64,000 bases of DNA from Microbacterium atlanticum (lineage in GTDB: Bacteria > Actinomycetota > Actinomycetes > Actinomycetales > Microbacteriaceae), in contig NZ_CP063813.1 of NCBI RefSeq assembly GCF_015277815.1, forward strand, positions 2,356,001 through 2,420,000, given 5' to 3'. The notes under the pieces were generated by a model. That model was not told where the DNA came from and did not search any database. It worked only from the letters and a program-made list of their open reading frames with translations. Both the position numbers and the translations under genes were made by a program. Shown in pieces: positions 1 to 9,209 of this stretch (within the stretch, counting starts at the first letter, position 1; each line of letters opens with the position of its first letter).

Positions 1-1243
1 TGCCGGCGATCGGGCTGCCCGGGTCTTCTGCGGCGGCGGGGTTCACGGTGTCGTTCGCGCCGATGACGAGCACGACGTCGACCTGCGCGAGGTCGTCGTT
101 GATCTCGTCCATTTCGAGCACGATGTCGTAGGGCACCTTCGCCTCCGCCAGCAGCACGTTCATGTGTCCCGGCAGGCGACCGGCGACGGGGTGGATGCCG
201 AACCGCACGTCGACGCCGCGCTCGCGCAGCCGGTGCACGAGGTCGGCGACGCCGTGCTGCGCCTGCGCGACGGCCATGCCGTAGCCGGGCGTGATGACCA
301 CCGACGACGCGCCCGCGAGGAGATCGGCTGCGCTCTCGGCGTCGATCTCGCGGTGATCGCCGTACTCGGTCTCGGGGCCGCTCGGCGCCTCGATGCCGAA
401 GCCGCCGGCGATGACCGACAGGAACGAGCGGTTCATCGCCTTGCACATGATGTAGCTGAGGTACGCACCCGACGAGCCGACGAGCGCACCGGTCACGATG
501 AGCAGGTCGTTGTTGAGCAGGAATCCGGCCGCGGCGGCCGCCCAGCCCGAGTAGCTGTTGAGCATCGAGACGACGACGGGCATGTCGCCGCCGCCGATCG
601 ACGCCACGAGGTGCCAGCCCAGAGCCAGCGCGAGTGCAGTGACGGCCACGAGCAGCCACAGTTCCGGTGTGATGACGTACCAGACCGTGAGCACGATGAA
701 GAGGACGAGCGCCCCGACGTTGAGGATGTTCTTGCCCGGGAGCATCAGCGGCTTCGACGAGATGCGCGCCGAGAGCTTCAGGAACGCGACGATCGAGCCG
801 GTGAAGGTCACGCCGCCGATGAAGACGCCGATGAACACCTCGGCGTGATGGATGTCGGCGAGCGCGCCCTCCAGGCCGGTGTCGTACAGCGCGCCGTTCC
901 ACCCGACCAGGACGGCCGCGAGGCCGACGAACGAGTGCAGCAGCGCGATGAGCTCCGGCATCCCCGTCATCTCGACGATGCGTGCCCGCCACAGTCCGAT
1001 GGCGCCTCCGATGAGCACAGCCACGACGAGCAGGACCAGTCCGAGGGTCGCCGCCGGGTCGGCCCACGCGTCGGCGGCGACCGCCCACACCGTCGCGAGG
1101 AGGGCGATCGTCATTCCGGCGATGCCGTAGGTGACGCCGCGGCGGCTGGTCTCGTGCTTGCTGAGTCCGGCGAGGCTGAGGATGAACAGCAGGGCGGCGA
1201 CGATGTAGGCGGCGCCGGAGATCTGGCCGGCGTCGACGGTCAT
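1..1243 (-). CDS. pntB: NAD(P) transhydrogenase subunit beta (partial)
   Basis: This is the beta subunit of the proton-translocating nicotinamide nucleotide transhydrogenase, which transfers hydride between NADH and NADP+ at the cytoplasmic membrane, driven by the proton gradient. The left window edge cuts off the C-terminus; about 414 residues are visible of a family length near 460. The visible protein starts [13 protein letters not shown], has a series of hydrophobic helices with conserved stretches such as [18 protein letters not shown], and then enters the NADP(H)-binding domain with the motif [13 protein letters not shown] and the later [10 protein letters not shown]. Its ATG overlaps the pntA stop by 4 bp (ATGA), so the two are translationally coupled. 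Identification is secure. Confidence 0.96.
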   Translation of the reverse strand, partial: MTVDAGQISGAAYIVAALLFILSLAGLSKHETSRRGVTYGIAGMTIALLATVWAVAADAWADPAATLGLVLLVVAVLIGGAIGLWRARIVEMTGMPELIALLHSFVGLAAVLVGWNGALYDTGLEGALADIHHAEVFIGVFIGGVTFTGSIVAFLKLSARISSKPLMLPGKNILNVGALVLFIVLTVWYVITPELWLLVAVTALALALGWHLVASIGGGDMPVVVSMLNSYSGWAAAAAGFLLNNDLLIVTGALVGSSGAYLSYIMCKAMNRSFLSVIAGGFGIEAPSGPETEYGDHREIDAESAADLLAGASSVVITPGYGMAVAQAQHGVADLVHRLRERGVDVRFGIHPVAGRLPGHMNVLLAEAKVPYDIVLEMDEINDDLAQVDVVLVIGANDTVNPAAAEDPGSPIAG

Positions 1244-2787
1244 CGGGCCTCACCCTTCTGGAACATCGCGAGCATGCGACGGGTCACGGCGAAGCCGCCG
1301 AAGATGTTGATGCTCGCCAGCAGCACGGCCACCGCGGCCAGGATCTGCACGGTGAGATCGGGGACGGTGATCTGCACCATGGCGCCGACGACGATGATGC
1401 CCGAGATCGCGTTCGTCACGCTCATGAGCGGCGTGTGCAGGGCGTGCGCCACGTGGCCGATGACGTAGAACCCGACGACGACCGCGAGCGTGAGCACCAG
1501 GAAGTGCTGTGGCAGAGGCGGCGGCGCGATCGCGCAGACGGCGAACAGCGCCGCGATCCCCGCGGCGATGAGACCCGTCCGCCGCGCGCGCGACATCGGC
1601 GGCTTCGGTGCGACAGCCGGGGTGGCCGCGTCGGTCGTGGCGGCGGGCGCCGCCGACACCTGCACAGGGGGCGGCGGCCACGTGATCGCGCCGTCGCGCA
1701 CTACCGTGACCCCGCGCTGCACGACGTCATCGAAGTCGAGCACCAGGCGCCCGTCCTTGCCCGGCGTGAGGAGCTTGAGCAGGTTCACGAGGTTCGTCGC
1801 GAACAGCTGGGAAGCCTGCTGCGGCAGACGGCCCGGCAGGTCGGTGTAGCCGAGGATCACGACGCCGTTGTCGGTCACCACCCGCTCCCCTGCGACGGAG
1901 CCCTCCACGTTTCCGCCCTGCGCGGCGGCCATGTCGACGATGACGCTTCCCGGCTTCATCGACGCGACGTCAGCTGCGGTGATGAGGCGCGGGGCCGGTC
2001 GGCCCGGGATGAGCGCCGTCGTGATGATGATGTCGACGTCGGCGGCCTGCTCGGAGTAGATCTCGGCCGCACGCCGGTCGTAGGCCTCGCTGGTCGCCTT
2101 GGCGTAGCCGTCCGACGAGGCCTGAGCGGTCTCCTCAGGCACCACGACCGGGAGGTACTCGCCGCCGATCGAGGCCACCTGGTCGGCCACCTCCGGCCGC
2201 GGGTCGGTAGCCCGCACGATCGCGCCCAGGCTCGACGCCGCGCCGATCGCCGCGAGTCCCGCGACGCCGGCTCCGGCCACGAGCACCTTGGCCGGCGGCA
2301 CCTTTCCCGCGGCGGTGACCTGGCCGGTGAAGAAGCGCCCGAACTCGTGCGCCGCCTCGACGACAGCACGGTAGCCCGAGATGTTCGCCATCGAGCTGAG
2401 GACGTCCATCGACTGCGCCCGTGAGATGCGGGGGACGGCGTCGAGGGCGATCGCCGTGATGCCTCTCGTCGCGAGCGCCTCGACGAGGTCGGGACGCAGG
2501 CCGGGGCTCAGCATGGCCACGAGGGTGGCGCCGTCGGAGAGACGGTCGATCTCCGCGGCGGTCGGCGAATCGACCTTCAGCACGATCGGGGCCGCCCACG
2601 CGGCGCGATCGTCGACGATGGTTGCGCCTGCGGCCTCGTACGCGCTGTCGGGGAAGGATGACGCGGCGCCCGCGCCGGCTTCGACGACGACGTCGTAGCC
2701 GAGGGCGATGAGCTTCGGGACGGTGGTCGGGGTCGCGGCCACCCGGTTCTCGCCGGGCGCTTCGGCGACGATGCCAATGCGGGTCAT
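1240..2787 (-). CDS. pntA: NAD(P) transhydrogenase subunit alpha, fused alpha1/alpha2 type
   Basis: This 515-residue protein is the NAD(H)-binding and membrane-anchoring alpha subunit. The N-terminal half (about 1-370) resembles alanine dehydrogenase/PntA domain I, beginning [20 protein letters not shown] and containing the Rossmann glycine motif [21 protein letters not shown] proline/alanine-rich linker (about 375-400) leads to hydrophobic helices near 405-500, which is the alpha2 membrane part. Having alpha1 and alpha2 in one chain is the enterobacterial-type arrangement; many actinobacteria split them. The ATG is preceded by an AGAGGA ribosome site. It lies first in a pntA-pntB operon. The enzyme supplies NADPH for biosynthesis and redox defence. 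Confidence 0.95.
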   Translation of the reverse strand: MTRIGIVAEAPGENRVAATPTTVPKLIALGYDVVVEAGAGAASSFPDSAYEAAGATIVDDRAAWAAPIVLKVDSPTAAEIDRLSDGATLVAMLSPGLRPDLVEALATRGITAIALDAVPRISRAQSMDVLSSMANISGYRAVVEAAHEFGRFFTGQVTAAGKVPPAKVLVAGAGVAGLAAIGAASSLGAIVRATDPRPEVADQVASIGGEYLPVVVPEETAQASSDGYAKATSEAYDRRAAEIYSEQAADVDIIITTALIPGRPAPRLITAADVASMKPGSVIVDMAAAQGGNVEGSVAGERVVTDNGVVILGYTDLPGRLPQQASQLFATNLVNLLKLLTPGKDGRLVLDFDDVVQRGVTVVRDGAITWPPPPVQVSAAPAATTDAATPAVAPKPPMSRARRTGLIAAGIAALFAVCAIAPPPLPQHFLVLTLAVVVGFYVIGHVAHALHTPLMSVTNAISGIIVVGAMVQITVPDLTVQILAAVAVLLASINIFGGFAVTRRMLAMFQKGEAR

Positions 2788-3057
2788 GCGTTCCTCTGAA
2801 TCTGGTGCGACGGGTCTCGCAGGCGCTCTCGCGCTGTCTCGACGCCTCCACCTTTGCAGACGTCGGGGAGGATGCGGCCGTCATCGCGGACCGACACGTC
2901 ACCAAGAATGAGGGATCTTGCTCATCGCGCAACGAGGTGCCGGGCGGGAAACGTGGGAGAACCCTCCGAAAGGCCGGTGAACGACGCGGTGAGGTTGCAT
3001 CGCGGGGCCGTTCTCGGCATCGTGGCCGGTTCGGAACCGCCAACGGAAAGGAAGAGC

Positions 3058-3339
3058 ATGCTGACTCTCACCCAGACCGCCGCCGACGCCGTCAAGGAGA
3101 TCGTGGCCCGCGTGCCGCAGGTCGAGGACGGGGGTGTCCGCATCCGGGACACCGGAGCGACGGGCGCGTTCGAGCTGAGCGTCGCTCCCGATCCTCAGCC
3201 GCACGACACGATCGTCGTCACCGACGGCGCGCGCGTCTTCCTCGACGAGAACGCTGCGGCGGCGCTCGACGACCGCGTGCTCGACGCCGAGGTCACCGAC
3301 GAGGGCGCCCTGCGCTTCGCGCTGACGGCGCGAGCCTGA
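3058..3339 (+). CDS. HesB/IscA-fold small protein lacking cysteines
   Basis: This 93-residue protein starts MLTLTQTAADAVKEIV, which looks like the opening of HesB/IscA iron-sulfur carrier proteins, followed by the GGVRIRDTG and DGARVFLDENAAAALDD segments typical of the fold. No cysteine occurs anywhere, so the three Cys ligands of a true A-type carrier are missing. Similar Cys-free proteins are, as far as I recall, common in Actinobacteria under the name Fe-S assembly protein HesB, with no proven role. A GAAAGGAAGAG ribosome site precedes the ATG. It stands alone between divergent pntA and tRNA-Arg. I infer a structural relative rather than an Fe-S donor. Confidence 0.7.
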   Translation: MLTLTQTAADAVKEIVARVPQVEDGGVRIRDTGATGAFELSVAPDPQPHDTIVVTDGARVFLDENAAAALDDRVLDAEVTDEGALRFALTARA

Positions 3340-3349
3340 CGGCGTGCGC

Positions 3350-3386
3350 AGAGCCCCGGCATCCATTCGCGGGGTGCCGGGGCTCT
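3350..3386 (+). terminator. Rho-independent-like terminator after the HesB-like gene
   Basis: A strong hairpin starts 11 bases after the stop codon: the left arm AGAGCCCCGGCATCC pairs with the right arm GGGGTGCCGGGGCTCT across a short loop. No long T tract follows, as is usual for high-GC actinobacteria. It would separate the HesB-like gene from tRNA-Arg. Confidence 0.65.
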
Positions 3387-3445
3387 CGCGTGCGAGCCCC
3401 TGCCGCAGGATGGCCCGGCCCGGACGCATAGACTGGATGCCGCCA

Positions 3446-3517
3446 GCCTCTGTAGCTCAATGGAAGAGCAGTTGCGTCCTAAGCAAACGGTTGGGGGTTC
3501 GAGTCCCTCCAGGGGCA
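3446..3517 (+). tRNA. tRNA-Arg (anticodon CCT)
   Basis: A complete cloverleaf can be drawn. The acceptor GCCTCTG pairs with CAGGGGC (one G-T wobble). The D-arm is GCTC/GAGC with loop AATGGAA, the anticodon loop GTCCTAA carries CCT after T33, and the T-arm GGGGG/CCCTC encloses TTCGAGT. The outermost anticodon-stem pair (27:43) appears to be a G-A mismatch. The discriminator is A and no CCA is encoded. The 3' end doubles as the integration site of the island that follows: its last 19 bases before the discriminator recur at 32726-32744. Confidence 0.95.
3498..3516. repeat. attL core (19-bp direct repeat with attR)
   Basis: TTCGAGTCCCTCCAGGGGC, running from the T-loop to the acceptor end of tRNA-Arg, is repeated exactly and in the same orientation at 32726-32744. 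The bases on each side differ (G/T before, A/G after), so the identity block is exactly 19 bp. An integrase gene lies next to it, which makes this the attL core of a site-specific integration. Confidence 0.92.
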
Positions 3518-3576
3518 CAGTCTCTTTTTCTCTCTGACCAGGTATTTCTTTCGTGGTCAGACCACTCAGAATGCGT

Positions 3577-3602
3577 TTTTGGCCGCATTTTGGCCGCATT
3601 CT
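3577..3602. repeat. Integrase arm-type repeats, left end
   Basis: Two tandem copies of the 11-mer TTTTGGCCGCA (3577-3587 and 3588-3598) lie 60 bp inside attL. The 20-mer CCGCATTTTGGCCGCATTCT at 3583-3602 recurs exactly at 32594-32613, inside the other end. Repeats shared by both termini and placed between the core and the integrase fit arm-type binding sites for the integrase N-terminal domain. This role is inferred. Confidence 0.6.
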
Positions 3603-3736
3603 GAAAATCTCGAGACCGCTCGGAGGGCGCCGACAAGCCCCCTCAGCGCGCTCCGTTGGACGTTGCGGAACGACGAAATGGAGCGTTTCGGGCGTCTCGA
3701 GCCTCGTCGAAAAACTGAGCAATCTGCTCTCTGCGA

Positions 3737-4885
3737 CTACTGCGGTCGGGCGTAGCGGGTCTGCGGACCCGCGGGCAGCGCCACGAGCGGCATCGCGTCG
3801 TTGAGGCGCGATGCGACGGCATCCAGGTCGTCGTCGAAGAGGTCCGCGTAGGTGTCGAGCGTCATGGCCGCCGACGCGTGCCCCAGCATCCGCTGCACGG
3901 CCTTCACGTTGGCGCCGGAGCTGATCGCGAGCGATGCGGCGGTGTGGCGGAGGTCGTGAGGCGTCAGCCGCGGGATCGATGGGTCCACAGCCTGCGCGCG
4001 GCGGACCGCGTTCGCAAACCATCCCTGTGCGCCTGAGTTGCGCATGTGGTTGACACCGTCGCCGAAGAGCAGTCCTTCCGGGCCCTTGCCGGCGCAAGCC
4101 TGTTCAATCATCGGAGCGAGGCGCTCCGGGTAGGGGACCGAGCGCTTCTCGTGCGTCTTCGGCGTGCCGACGTGGATCTCGTAGGCGATCATCACCGCGT
4201 TCTCCTCGATCACGAAGCGTCGACGCAGCCGATTCACACTCCGCACGCGCAGCCCGGTCGCCTCACCCCAGCGCAGGCCGGTGTATGCCAAGGTCAGGAC
4301 CATTGTCGGATACGCCGAACATGCCGCCAACGTCGCCACCTGGTCGTGCGAGAGATAGACGCGGCGCTTGCCTGGTCCGCTCCGAGGGAGATTGCGGATG
4401 TGTCGCGCCGGATTGTTCGCAAGGCGACGATCATCGATCGCGACATCGAGGATGCCTGCAAGGACTCCCAGCGCGCGAAGAACGACGGTGCGCGACTTCT
4501 GCGTCGCGAGCACTGACACCCAGTCCTGAACTTCAGACCGCCGGATCGACCAGATCTCCCTGTCTGCCCAGACTGGAGCGACGTGGTTCTTCCACGCCCG
4601 CTCGAGCGTCATGTAGTACGAGGGCTTCGACATCGGCGGCTGCTTCGACCGGAGCCAGCTGTCGGCGAACATCCGGACCGGCACCCGTGACGCTACGGGA
4701 TCGATGTACTCGCCCTTCGACTTGGACACGGTGACCATGGACAGGTAGAGCTTCGCCTCGCGCATCGTCGTGAAGCCGCGTTTCTGCGTTTCGGTGCTAT
4801 CAGGCTTGCGGTAGCGCACCCGGTAGCGGCGGCCCTTCGCCGTTTCGTACGGGGTGATGGTGCCCATCTCTCGACCTCCGCTCAT
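3737..4885 (-). CDS. Tyrosine recombinase/site-specific integrase
   Basis: This 382-residue phage-type integrase catalyses insertion and excision of the element at tRNA-Arg. An N-terminal AP2-like arm-binding segment (about 10-60) precedes a SAM-like core-binding domain (about 68-165) and a catalytic domain (about 175-355). All active-site residues are visible: R205 in TGLRWGEATGL, K243 in TPKTHEKRSVP, H310 and R313 in PHDLRHTAA, H336 in MLGHASAAMT, and the nucleophile Y346 in LDTYADLF. Its stop lies about 220 bp from attL. The given ATG encodes MSGGREMGT; an alternative start six codons in (MGTITPYE) is equally plausible. It appears intact and thus potentially active. Confidence 0.95.
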   Translation of the reverse strand: MSGGREMGTITPYETAKGRRYRVRYRKPDSTETQKRGFTTMREAKLYLSMVTVSKSKGEYIDPVASRVPVRMFADSWLRSKQPPMSKPSYYMTLERAWKNHVAPVWADREIWSIRRSEVQDWVSVLATQKSRTVVLRALGVLAGILDVAIDDRRLANNPARHIRNLPRSGPGKRRVYLSHDQVATLAACSAYPTMVLTLAYTGLRWGEATGLRVRSVNRLRRRFVIEENAVMIAYEIHVGTPKTHEKRSVPYPERLAPMIEQACAGKGPEGLLFGDGVNHMRNSGAQGWFANAVRRAQAVDPSIPRLTPHDLRHTAASLAISSGANVKAVQRMLGHASAAMTLDTYADLFDDDLDAVASRLNDAMPLVALPAGPQTRYARPQ

Positions 4886-5259
4886 GCTGGCTCGACGGTC
4901 AGTATCGGGCCAGTGTCGGACACTAGAGACGCCTCGTCAACGCGGCCGATCACAGATGTGGACAGATGGCGGAAGATGTCGTCAACTGGCGTTGGGGAGG
5001 TGCGCCTCCCTCCGACGCCGGGAGTCTAGCGATCGGTCGCGCCTCCGTTCTCGTCGCTCACTCCTTGCAGACTCCGCGCTGGCGCGCGTCGCTTAGCAGC
5101 CGTTCGACGACGAGCACTACGCCGCGCCCGATCGCTGGGGCGGCATATGTGTCGAAGGCGGACAACTCGTCGTGTGCGCGTGAGCGGCGTGCGCCCTGCA
5201 GTCCAGTGCCATCCGTTCACACCGCGCGGCCACCGTTGGGCGCACATGGAGCCCCGGGT
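4886..5259. other. Intergenic region upstream of the integrase
   Basis: No convincing gene is seen in these 374 bases. An inverted repeat AGTGTCGGACACT (4912-4924) lies 27 bp upstream of the integrase ATG and could be an operator. The short reading frames present lack ribosome sites and recognisable sequence. Confidence 0.4.
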
Positions 5260-5667
5260 CTAGAGGGTAGCTCGTCGTTCCACTGCTCTCCGTACTGCGG
5301 GCAGGGCCAGCTGGTCTGAGGGCAGCCACGCGACATCGCCAAGATGGCCCGGCAGCAACCAGCAGAGCTGGTCGTGGTCTTCCCCAGCGGTGGGTTCACC
5401 GGTGACGACTGTGGCAAGGAAGAGCCGGAGGACATGTTCGTCGCTGATACGCCATGGCGAGGCGGCGTCTCTAACCTCGTCCATCACGTTGATGGTCGAG
5501 TTGAGCTCTTCCTTGAGCTCCCGTGCGAGGGCCTCTGCGAGATTCTCGCCTTCTTCGACCTTACCGCCCGGAAACTCCCACCGGCCGGCGAGTTCTGCGG
5601 GTCGAGTCCGTCGTGCCGCCAGCACCAGCCCATCGCGTACGATCACCGCACCGACGACAACGCTCAT
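5260..5667 (-). CDS. Nudix hydrolase, MutT-like
   Basis: This 135-residue Nudix enzyme probably hydrolyses a nucleoside triphosphate or derivative to the monophosphate. The full Nudix box is present as GGKVEEGENLAEALARELKE, with G35, E41, R49, E50, E53 and E54 in the canonical GX5EX7REUXEE spacing. It begins MSVVVGAVIVRDGLVLAARR, as in (deoxy)nucleoside triphosphate pyrophosphohydrolases of the MutT group. Its ATG overlaps the stop of the upstream PLD-helicase gene by 4 bp (ATGA), so the two form one translational unit. DUF3427 helicases followed by such a MutT protein occur, to my knowledge, in other bacteria too. The coupling suggests it processes nucleotides released or modified by the partner. 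The substrate is unknown. Confidence 0.88.
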   Translation of the reverse strand: MSVVVGAVIVRDGLVLAARRTRPAELAGRWEFPGGKVEEGENLAEALARELKEELNSTINVMDEVRDAASPWRISDEHVLRLFLATVVTGEPTAGEDHDQLCWLLPGHLGDVAWLPSDQLALPAVRRAVERRATL

Positions 5668-8600
5668 TGGGCCGCCACCGACGCTCTTTGAAAGAAGTCC
5701 GAAGGCATGGGCTGATCGAGTCGCCAGGTAATCGCGATTGGCCGCTCGCCCACATGATGCGCGATCTTCGCGGTGCCGAGAAGGAGGTAGGGCACGGTCC
5801 CGAATTCGTTGGTCTTCTCTTCACGAACGAAGAGTAGGACGTCACTCGACCCGGAAAGATACCGCCGCCCAGTCGTGGACCGGATCGTCGTTGTTGACTG
5901 GCTCTCCCAGTGAAAGAGATCTTGGCTGATCGGATAGTCGCGGTACATGGTGCTTGGCGAGAACCCTGCAGACGACTTCTTGAGCGTGATGAAGAGGGCA
6001 TCTACGTTCTCGTCTCTTACGAACAGCACGCCCTGTTGGAACGAGTTCGGCCTCCGACCGAGGGTTGCGTAACCGAGCGCGGCGAGCGCCTCTTCCCGCT
6101 GGTATCGAGCATGTATTTGGAGCGGCATCCACGAGAGTCTGCCGGCCATCGCGGTCGGAATGTGTCGCGCGGAGCTGAAGCCGAGCTCAATGACCTCGGC
6201 GAGTTCCTCACGCACTGCTCGTTCGGCCTCGAGGGAGCGCAACCCGTCTTCGACGGAGGAGAATCCGCCGCCATTGGGCCACAGCGAAAAGAAAAGCATG
6301 GAGGCGAACAGACGGCTTCGTGCGGACAGGTCCGCGTACTCCGGCGAACCGTCGGCCAGTAGATGCCGATACTCTCGCGCGCGCTCGCTGTCGTCCACGT
6401 GGACCAACGCGCGAACGCGCTTCAGCAGGTGCGTTTCGCGCTCCGTCCCGCCCGATGTTCGAAGCCCAGCATCTCTTCGGAGCCTGGTCCATGAACGGCC
6501 CCGCTTCCCCTTCTTAAGCACGTCAGCGAGGTCGACCCCTGCCTGGCTCAGGAACTCCTCCAGCGTCGTGTCGCCATACGAGCGCAGCTCAGCAGCGAGC
6601 TGATGCCATTGATTGGCCACCTGCTCCTTCAAGTTCTCGAGAATCAAATGCTGCGACTGCCGGTCGAGCACGATCTGCGACCCGGACGGCAGGAAAGGGA
6701 AGCCGTGTTCGACCTGGCGGGCCACAGCTTGGCGCGTCAGCCCGGTCAGCGCACGCAGCTTCATGTCCCAACGAAACTGCTTGCTCTGATGACCGACGAA
6801 ATCCAGGGCCGTAAGCACGGCCTTGTCGGCGGTGCGGCGCAGGCCACGCCCCAACTGCTGCAGGAAGACTGTGGCGCTCTCGGTGGGACGCAGGAAGAGC
6901 ACCGTGTCCACGTCGGGCAAGTCGAGCCCCTCGTTGAACAACTCCGCCGAGAAGAGGACGTTCACTTCCCGGTTGCGGAGTAGGCGAAGAGCCTCGTCGC
7001 GCGGCGCTTGCGTCCGCCCGTCACCGCTAATCATGAGGGCGGGGATTCCGGCTTCGTTGAACACTCGCGCCATGTACTCCGCGTGTGAGACGTCAACGCA
7101 GAAGCCCAGCGCGCGCATGCCGAGCGGATCGATCACTTTGTCGACGACCTCGTTGACGACGATCCGCGCACGGGCATCGTTTCCCGTGAAGAGGTTCGAA
7201 AGCTGTGTGGCGTCATAACCGCCGCGCACCCACGCGATCCTCGACAAGTCGGTGCCGTCGGCGATGGCGAAGTAGTGGAAGGGCGACAGGAGCTCCTGGC
7301 CGAGCGCGTCCCACAGCCGCAGCTCCGCTGCCACGCGTCCGTCGAAGTACGCCAGAATGTCGTTGCCGTCGGCGCGTTCCGGGGTCGCGGTGAGGCCGAG
7401 TAGCTCTTTCGGCTCTAAGTGGTCCAGGAGCTTCCGGTACGTCGCCGCGCTGGCGTGATGGAACTCGTCGATCACGATGACATCAAAGGCCTCGGCAGGG
7501 ATGTTCTCTACCCCATATGAGGTGAGCGACTGAACGCTTGCGAAGACATGTTCCCACCGCTCTGGCCGGCTACGCGCGACGTAACTCTCACCGAAGCTCG
7601 CGTCGCCCAATACCTCGCGGTAGGTACGAGTAGCCTGCGTGAGGATCTCTTTTCGGTGGGCAACAAATAGCAATGAGCGCTTCGAGCCGCCGAGTCGCTG
7701 GTAGTCGAATGCCGCCAGGACCGTTTTGCCGGTACCCGTCGCCGCAACGACGAGGTTTCGGTGGCGGCCATGCACCTCGCGCTCCGCAGCCAATGCTTCG
7801 AGCATCTCCAATTGATACGGATACGGGCGCACCTCCAGACCCGATAGGGACACTGTCATCCGGTCGTTACGCCGCGTCCCGGAGGCCTCGGCAAGCGCAT
7901 CGTCGAGTCGATCCCCATCGTGATCGGGGTCGTACACCTCGTAGCTGGCGTCGTTCCAGTAGGTATCGAACGTGGCTTGGAACTTCTCGAGGAGCGACGG
8001 CGTGCCCACACCCGACAGCCGGACGTTCCACTCCACTCCATCGAGCAGCGCTGCCTTCGAGAGATTCGACGAGCCCACATATGCAGTGTTGAACCCGCTG
8101 CGGCGCTGGAAGAGCCACGCCTTCGCATGCAGACGGGTGCGCATCGAGTCGTACTGCACTCTGACCTGCGCACCGAACTCACGCGCCAAGCGATCGATAG
8201 CGGCGCGCTCGGTAGCACCCATATAGGTGGTCGTGATTATCCGGAAGGGGGCACCCCGGCGACGAAGCCGAGCGAGTTCCGCCTCCAAGAGCCTGACCCC
8301 GTGCCATTTCACGAACGCGCACAGGAGATCGACCTGGTCTGCGGTGTCGATCTCCGCCTTCAGCTCGGCGTTCAGGTTGGGTTCGCCCCGGGTGTTCGTA
8401 AGTAGCGCTGCCTCACTGAGCGGCGTAGTCGGCCGAACGTTGTCATACGTCGAGATTCCCGGACCAGCGGGAGGCGCGAGTCGCTGGAGCTGACGTGCCG
8501 GTGCCACCACAAAGTCGGGAGACGCGGCGATGTCTGCTAACAGACGGTTCACGAGCTCGAGGCGTTCACTCTCACCTGAAATGGAGGAAAGCTGCCGAAC

Positions 8601-8762
8601 GGCTTCCTCGTAGACCAGGCGTGCGAGTACGTGTGGTTGATCCGCTTCGTCGACAGCTTCAATAGTCGGCAGCAGCCCACCCTGCGAGTGGAGGCGTCCC
8701 TGCAGGCCCGAAGTGACGAGCGTCTCATATAGCCCAGCCTGCAGATCCGGCAACCCCGCCAT
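5664..8762 (-). CDS. PLD nuclease-SF2 helicase-DUF3427 fusion
   Basis: This 1032-residue protein combines a phospholipase-D-type nuclease and a superfamily 2 helicase. The PLD half-site is H212-A-K-A-W with downstream YVGSSNLSKAAL. The helicase core follows: Walker A ATGTGKTVLAA (about 340), DEFHHAS (about 431), LGLTATPER, and motif VI QQLGRGLRR (about 634). The C-terminal 140 residues match the DUF3427 type (HARYQREEALAALGY, then STTTIRSTTGRRYLSG). I chose ATG 8762, which has a GGAGGGAG ribosome site; a TTG six codons upstream is less likely. It is the first gene of the two-gene helicase-Nudix operon and divergent from the MazG-DUF2075 operon. Role inferred: DNA cleavage/unwinding in defence or repair. 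Confidence 0.9.
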   Translation of the reverse strand: MAGLPDLQAGLYETLVTSGLQGRLHSQGGLLPTIEAVDEADQPHVLARLVYEEAVRQLSSISGESERLELVNRLLADIAASPDFVVAPARQLQRLAPPAGPGISTYDNVRPTTPLSEAALLTNTRGEPNLNAELKAEIDTADQVDLLCAFVKWHGVRLLEAELARLRRRGAPFRIITTTYMGATERAAIDRLAREFGAQVRVQYDSMRTRLHAKAWLFQRRSGFNTAYVGSSNLSKAALLDGVEWNVRLSGVGTPSLLEKFQATFDTYWNDASYEVYDPDHDGDRLDDALAEASGTRRNDRMTVSLSGLEVRPYPYQLEMLEALAAEREVHGRHRNLVVAATGTGKTVLAAFDYQRLGGSKRSLLFVAHRKEILTQATRTYREVLGDASFGESYVARSRPERWEHVFASVQSLTSYGVENIPAEAFDVIVIDEFHHASAATYRKLLDHLEPKELLGLTATPERADGNDILAYFDGRVAAELRLWDALGQELLSPFHYFAIADGTDLSRIAWVRGGYDATQLSNLFTGNDARARIVVNEVVDKVIDPLGMRALGFCVDVSHAEYMARVFNEAGIPALMISGDGRTQAPRDEALRLLRNREVNVLFSAELFNEGLDLPDVDTVLFLRPTESATVFLQQLGRGLRRTADKAVLTALDFVGHQSKQFRWDMKLRALTGLTRQAVARQVEHGFPFLPSGSQIVLDRQSQHLILENLKEQVANQWHQLAAELRSYGDTTLEEFLSQAGVDLADVLKKGKRGRSWTRLRRDAGLRTSGGTERETHLLKRVRALVHVDDSERAREYRHLLADGSPEYADLSARSRLFASMLFFSLWPNGGGFSSVEDGLRSLEAERAVREELAEVIELGFSSARHIPTAMAGRLSWMPLQIHARYQREEALAALGYATLGRRPNSFQQGVLFVRDENVDALFITLKKSSAGFSPSTMYRDYPISQDLFHWESQSTTTIRSTTGRRYLSGSSDVLLFVREEKTNEFGTVPYLLLGTAKIAHHVGERPIAITWRLDQPMPSDFFQRASVAAQ

Positions 8763-8888
8763 CCTGCTCCCTCCCACCAACCCTGCTCGCTCTGCTCCAT
8801 ACGGTAGCGGAGCGGAGGGTTGTCACCGGGGCGACTACAACTAGCCATCCGGCGAAGTCTCCGCCGCCGTCCTGATACGGTCGCAATC

Positions 8889-9209
8889 GTGACGAGTGAG
8901 CGGGTTCAGAAGGCGCTGGAGGAGTTTGTTCGAGAACGCGACTGGGCCCAGTTCCACACTCCGGCGAACCTCGCAAAAAGCATCGCGATCGAGGCTGGAG
9001 AGCTCCTTGAGTGCTTCCAGTGGAGCGACGATGCAGACGAGGCGCTGGTGCGAGCCGAGCTTGCTGACGTGGTGACCTATTGCACGCTGCTCGCCGCGCG
9101 GCTCGGGGTCGACCTTGACGACATCGTGCTCGCGAAACTTGTCGCGACTGGAGAGAAGTACCCGGCCGATCGGGCCCGGGGACGGAGCACCAAGTATGAC
9201 GCCCTTTGA
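8889..9209 (+). CDS. MazG-like nucleotide pyrophosphohydrolase
   Basis: This 106-residue all-alpha NTP pyrophosphohydrolase belongs to the MazG/RS21-C6 group. The metal-binding pattern is clear: E35 and E38 in SIAIEAGELLECFQW, then E57 and D60 in AELADVVTYC. The N-terminus VTSERVQKALEEFVRERDW uses a GTG start (8889). Such single-domain enzymes cleave dNTPs (for example dCTP analogues) to monophosphate and pyrophosphate. It overlaps the downstream GIY-YIG-DUF2075 gene by 14 bp, so the two are surely coexpressed. Its start is about 125 bp from the divergent PLD-helicase start, which puts two nucleotide hydrolases and two nuclease-helicases around one promoter region. The substrate cannot be read from the sequence. 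Confidence 0.88.
   Translation: MTSERVQKALEEFVRERDWAQFHTPANLAKSIAIEAGELLECFQWSDDADEALVRAELADVVTYCTLLAARLGVDLDDIVLAKLVATGEKYPADRARGRSTKYDAL

Noticed and set aside
164..1468. A 434-codon right-facing frame opposite pntB
   Set aside because: It is antisense to a strongly conserved gene and has typical shadow composition.
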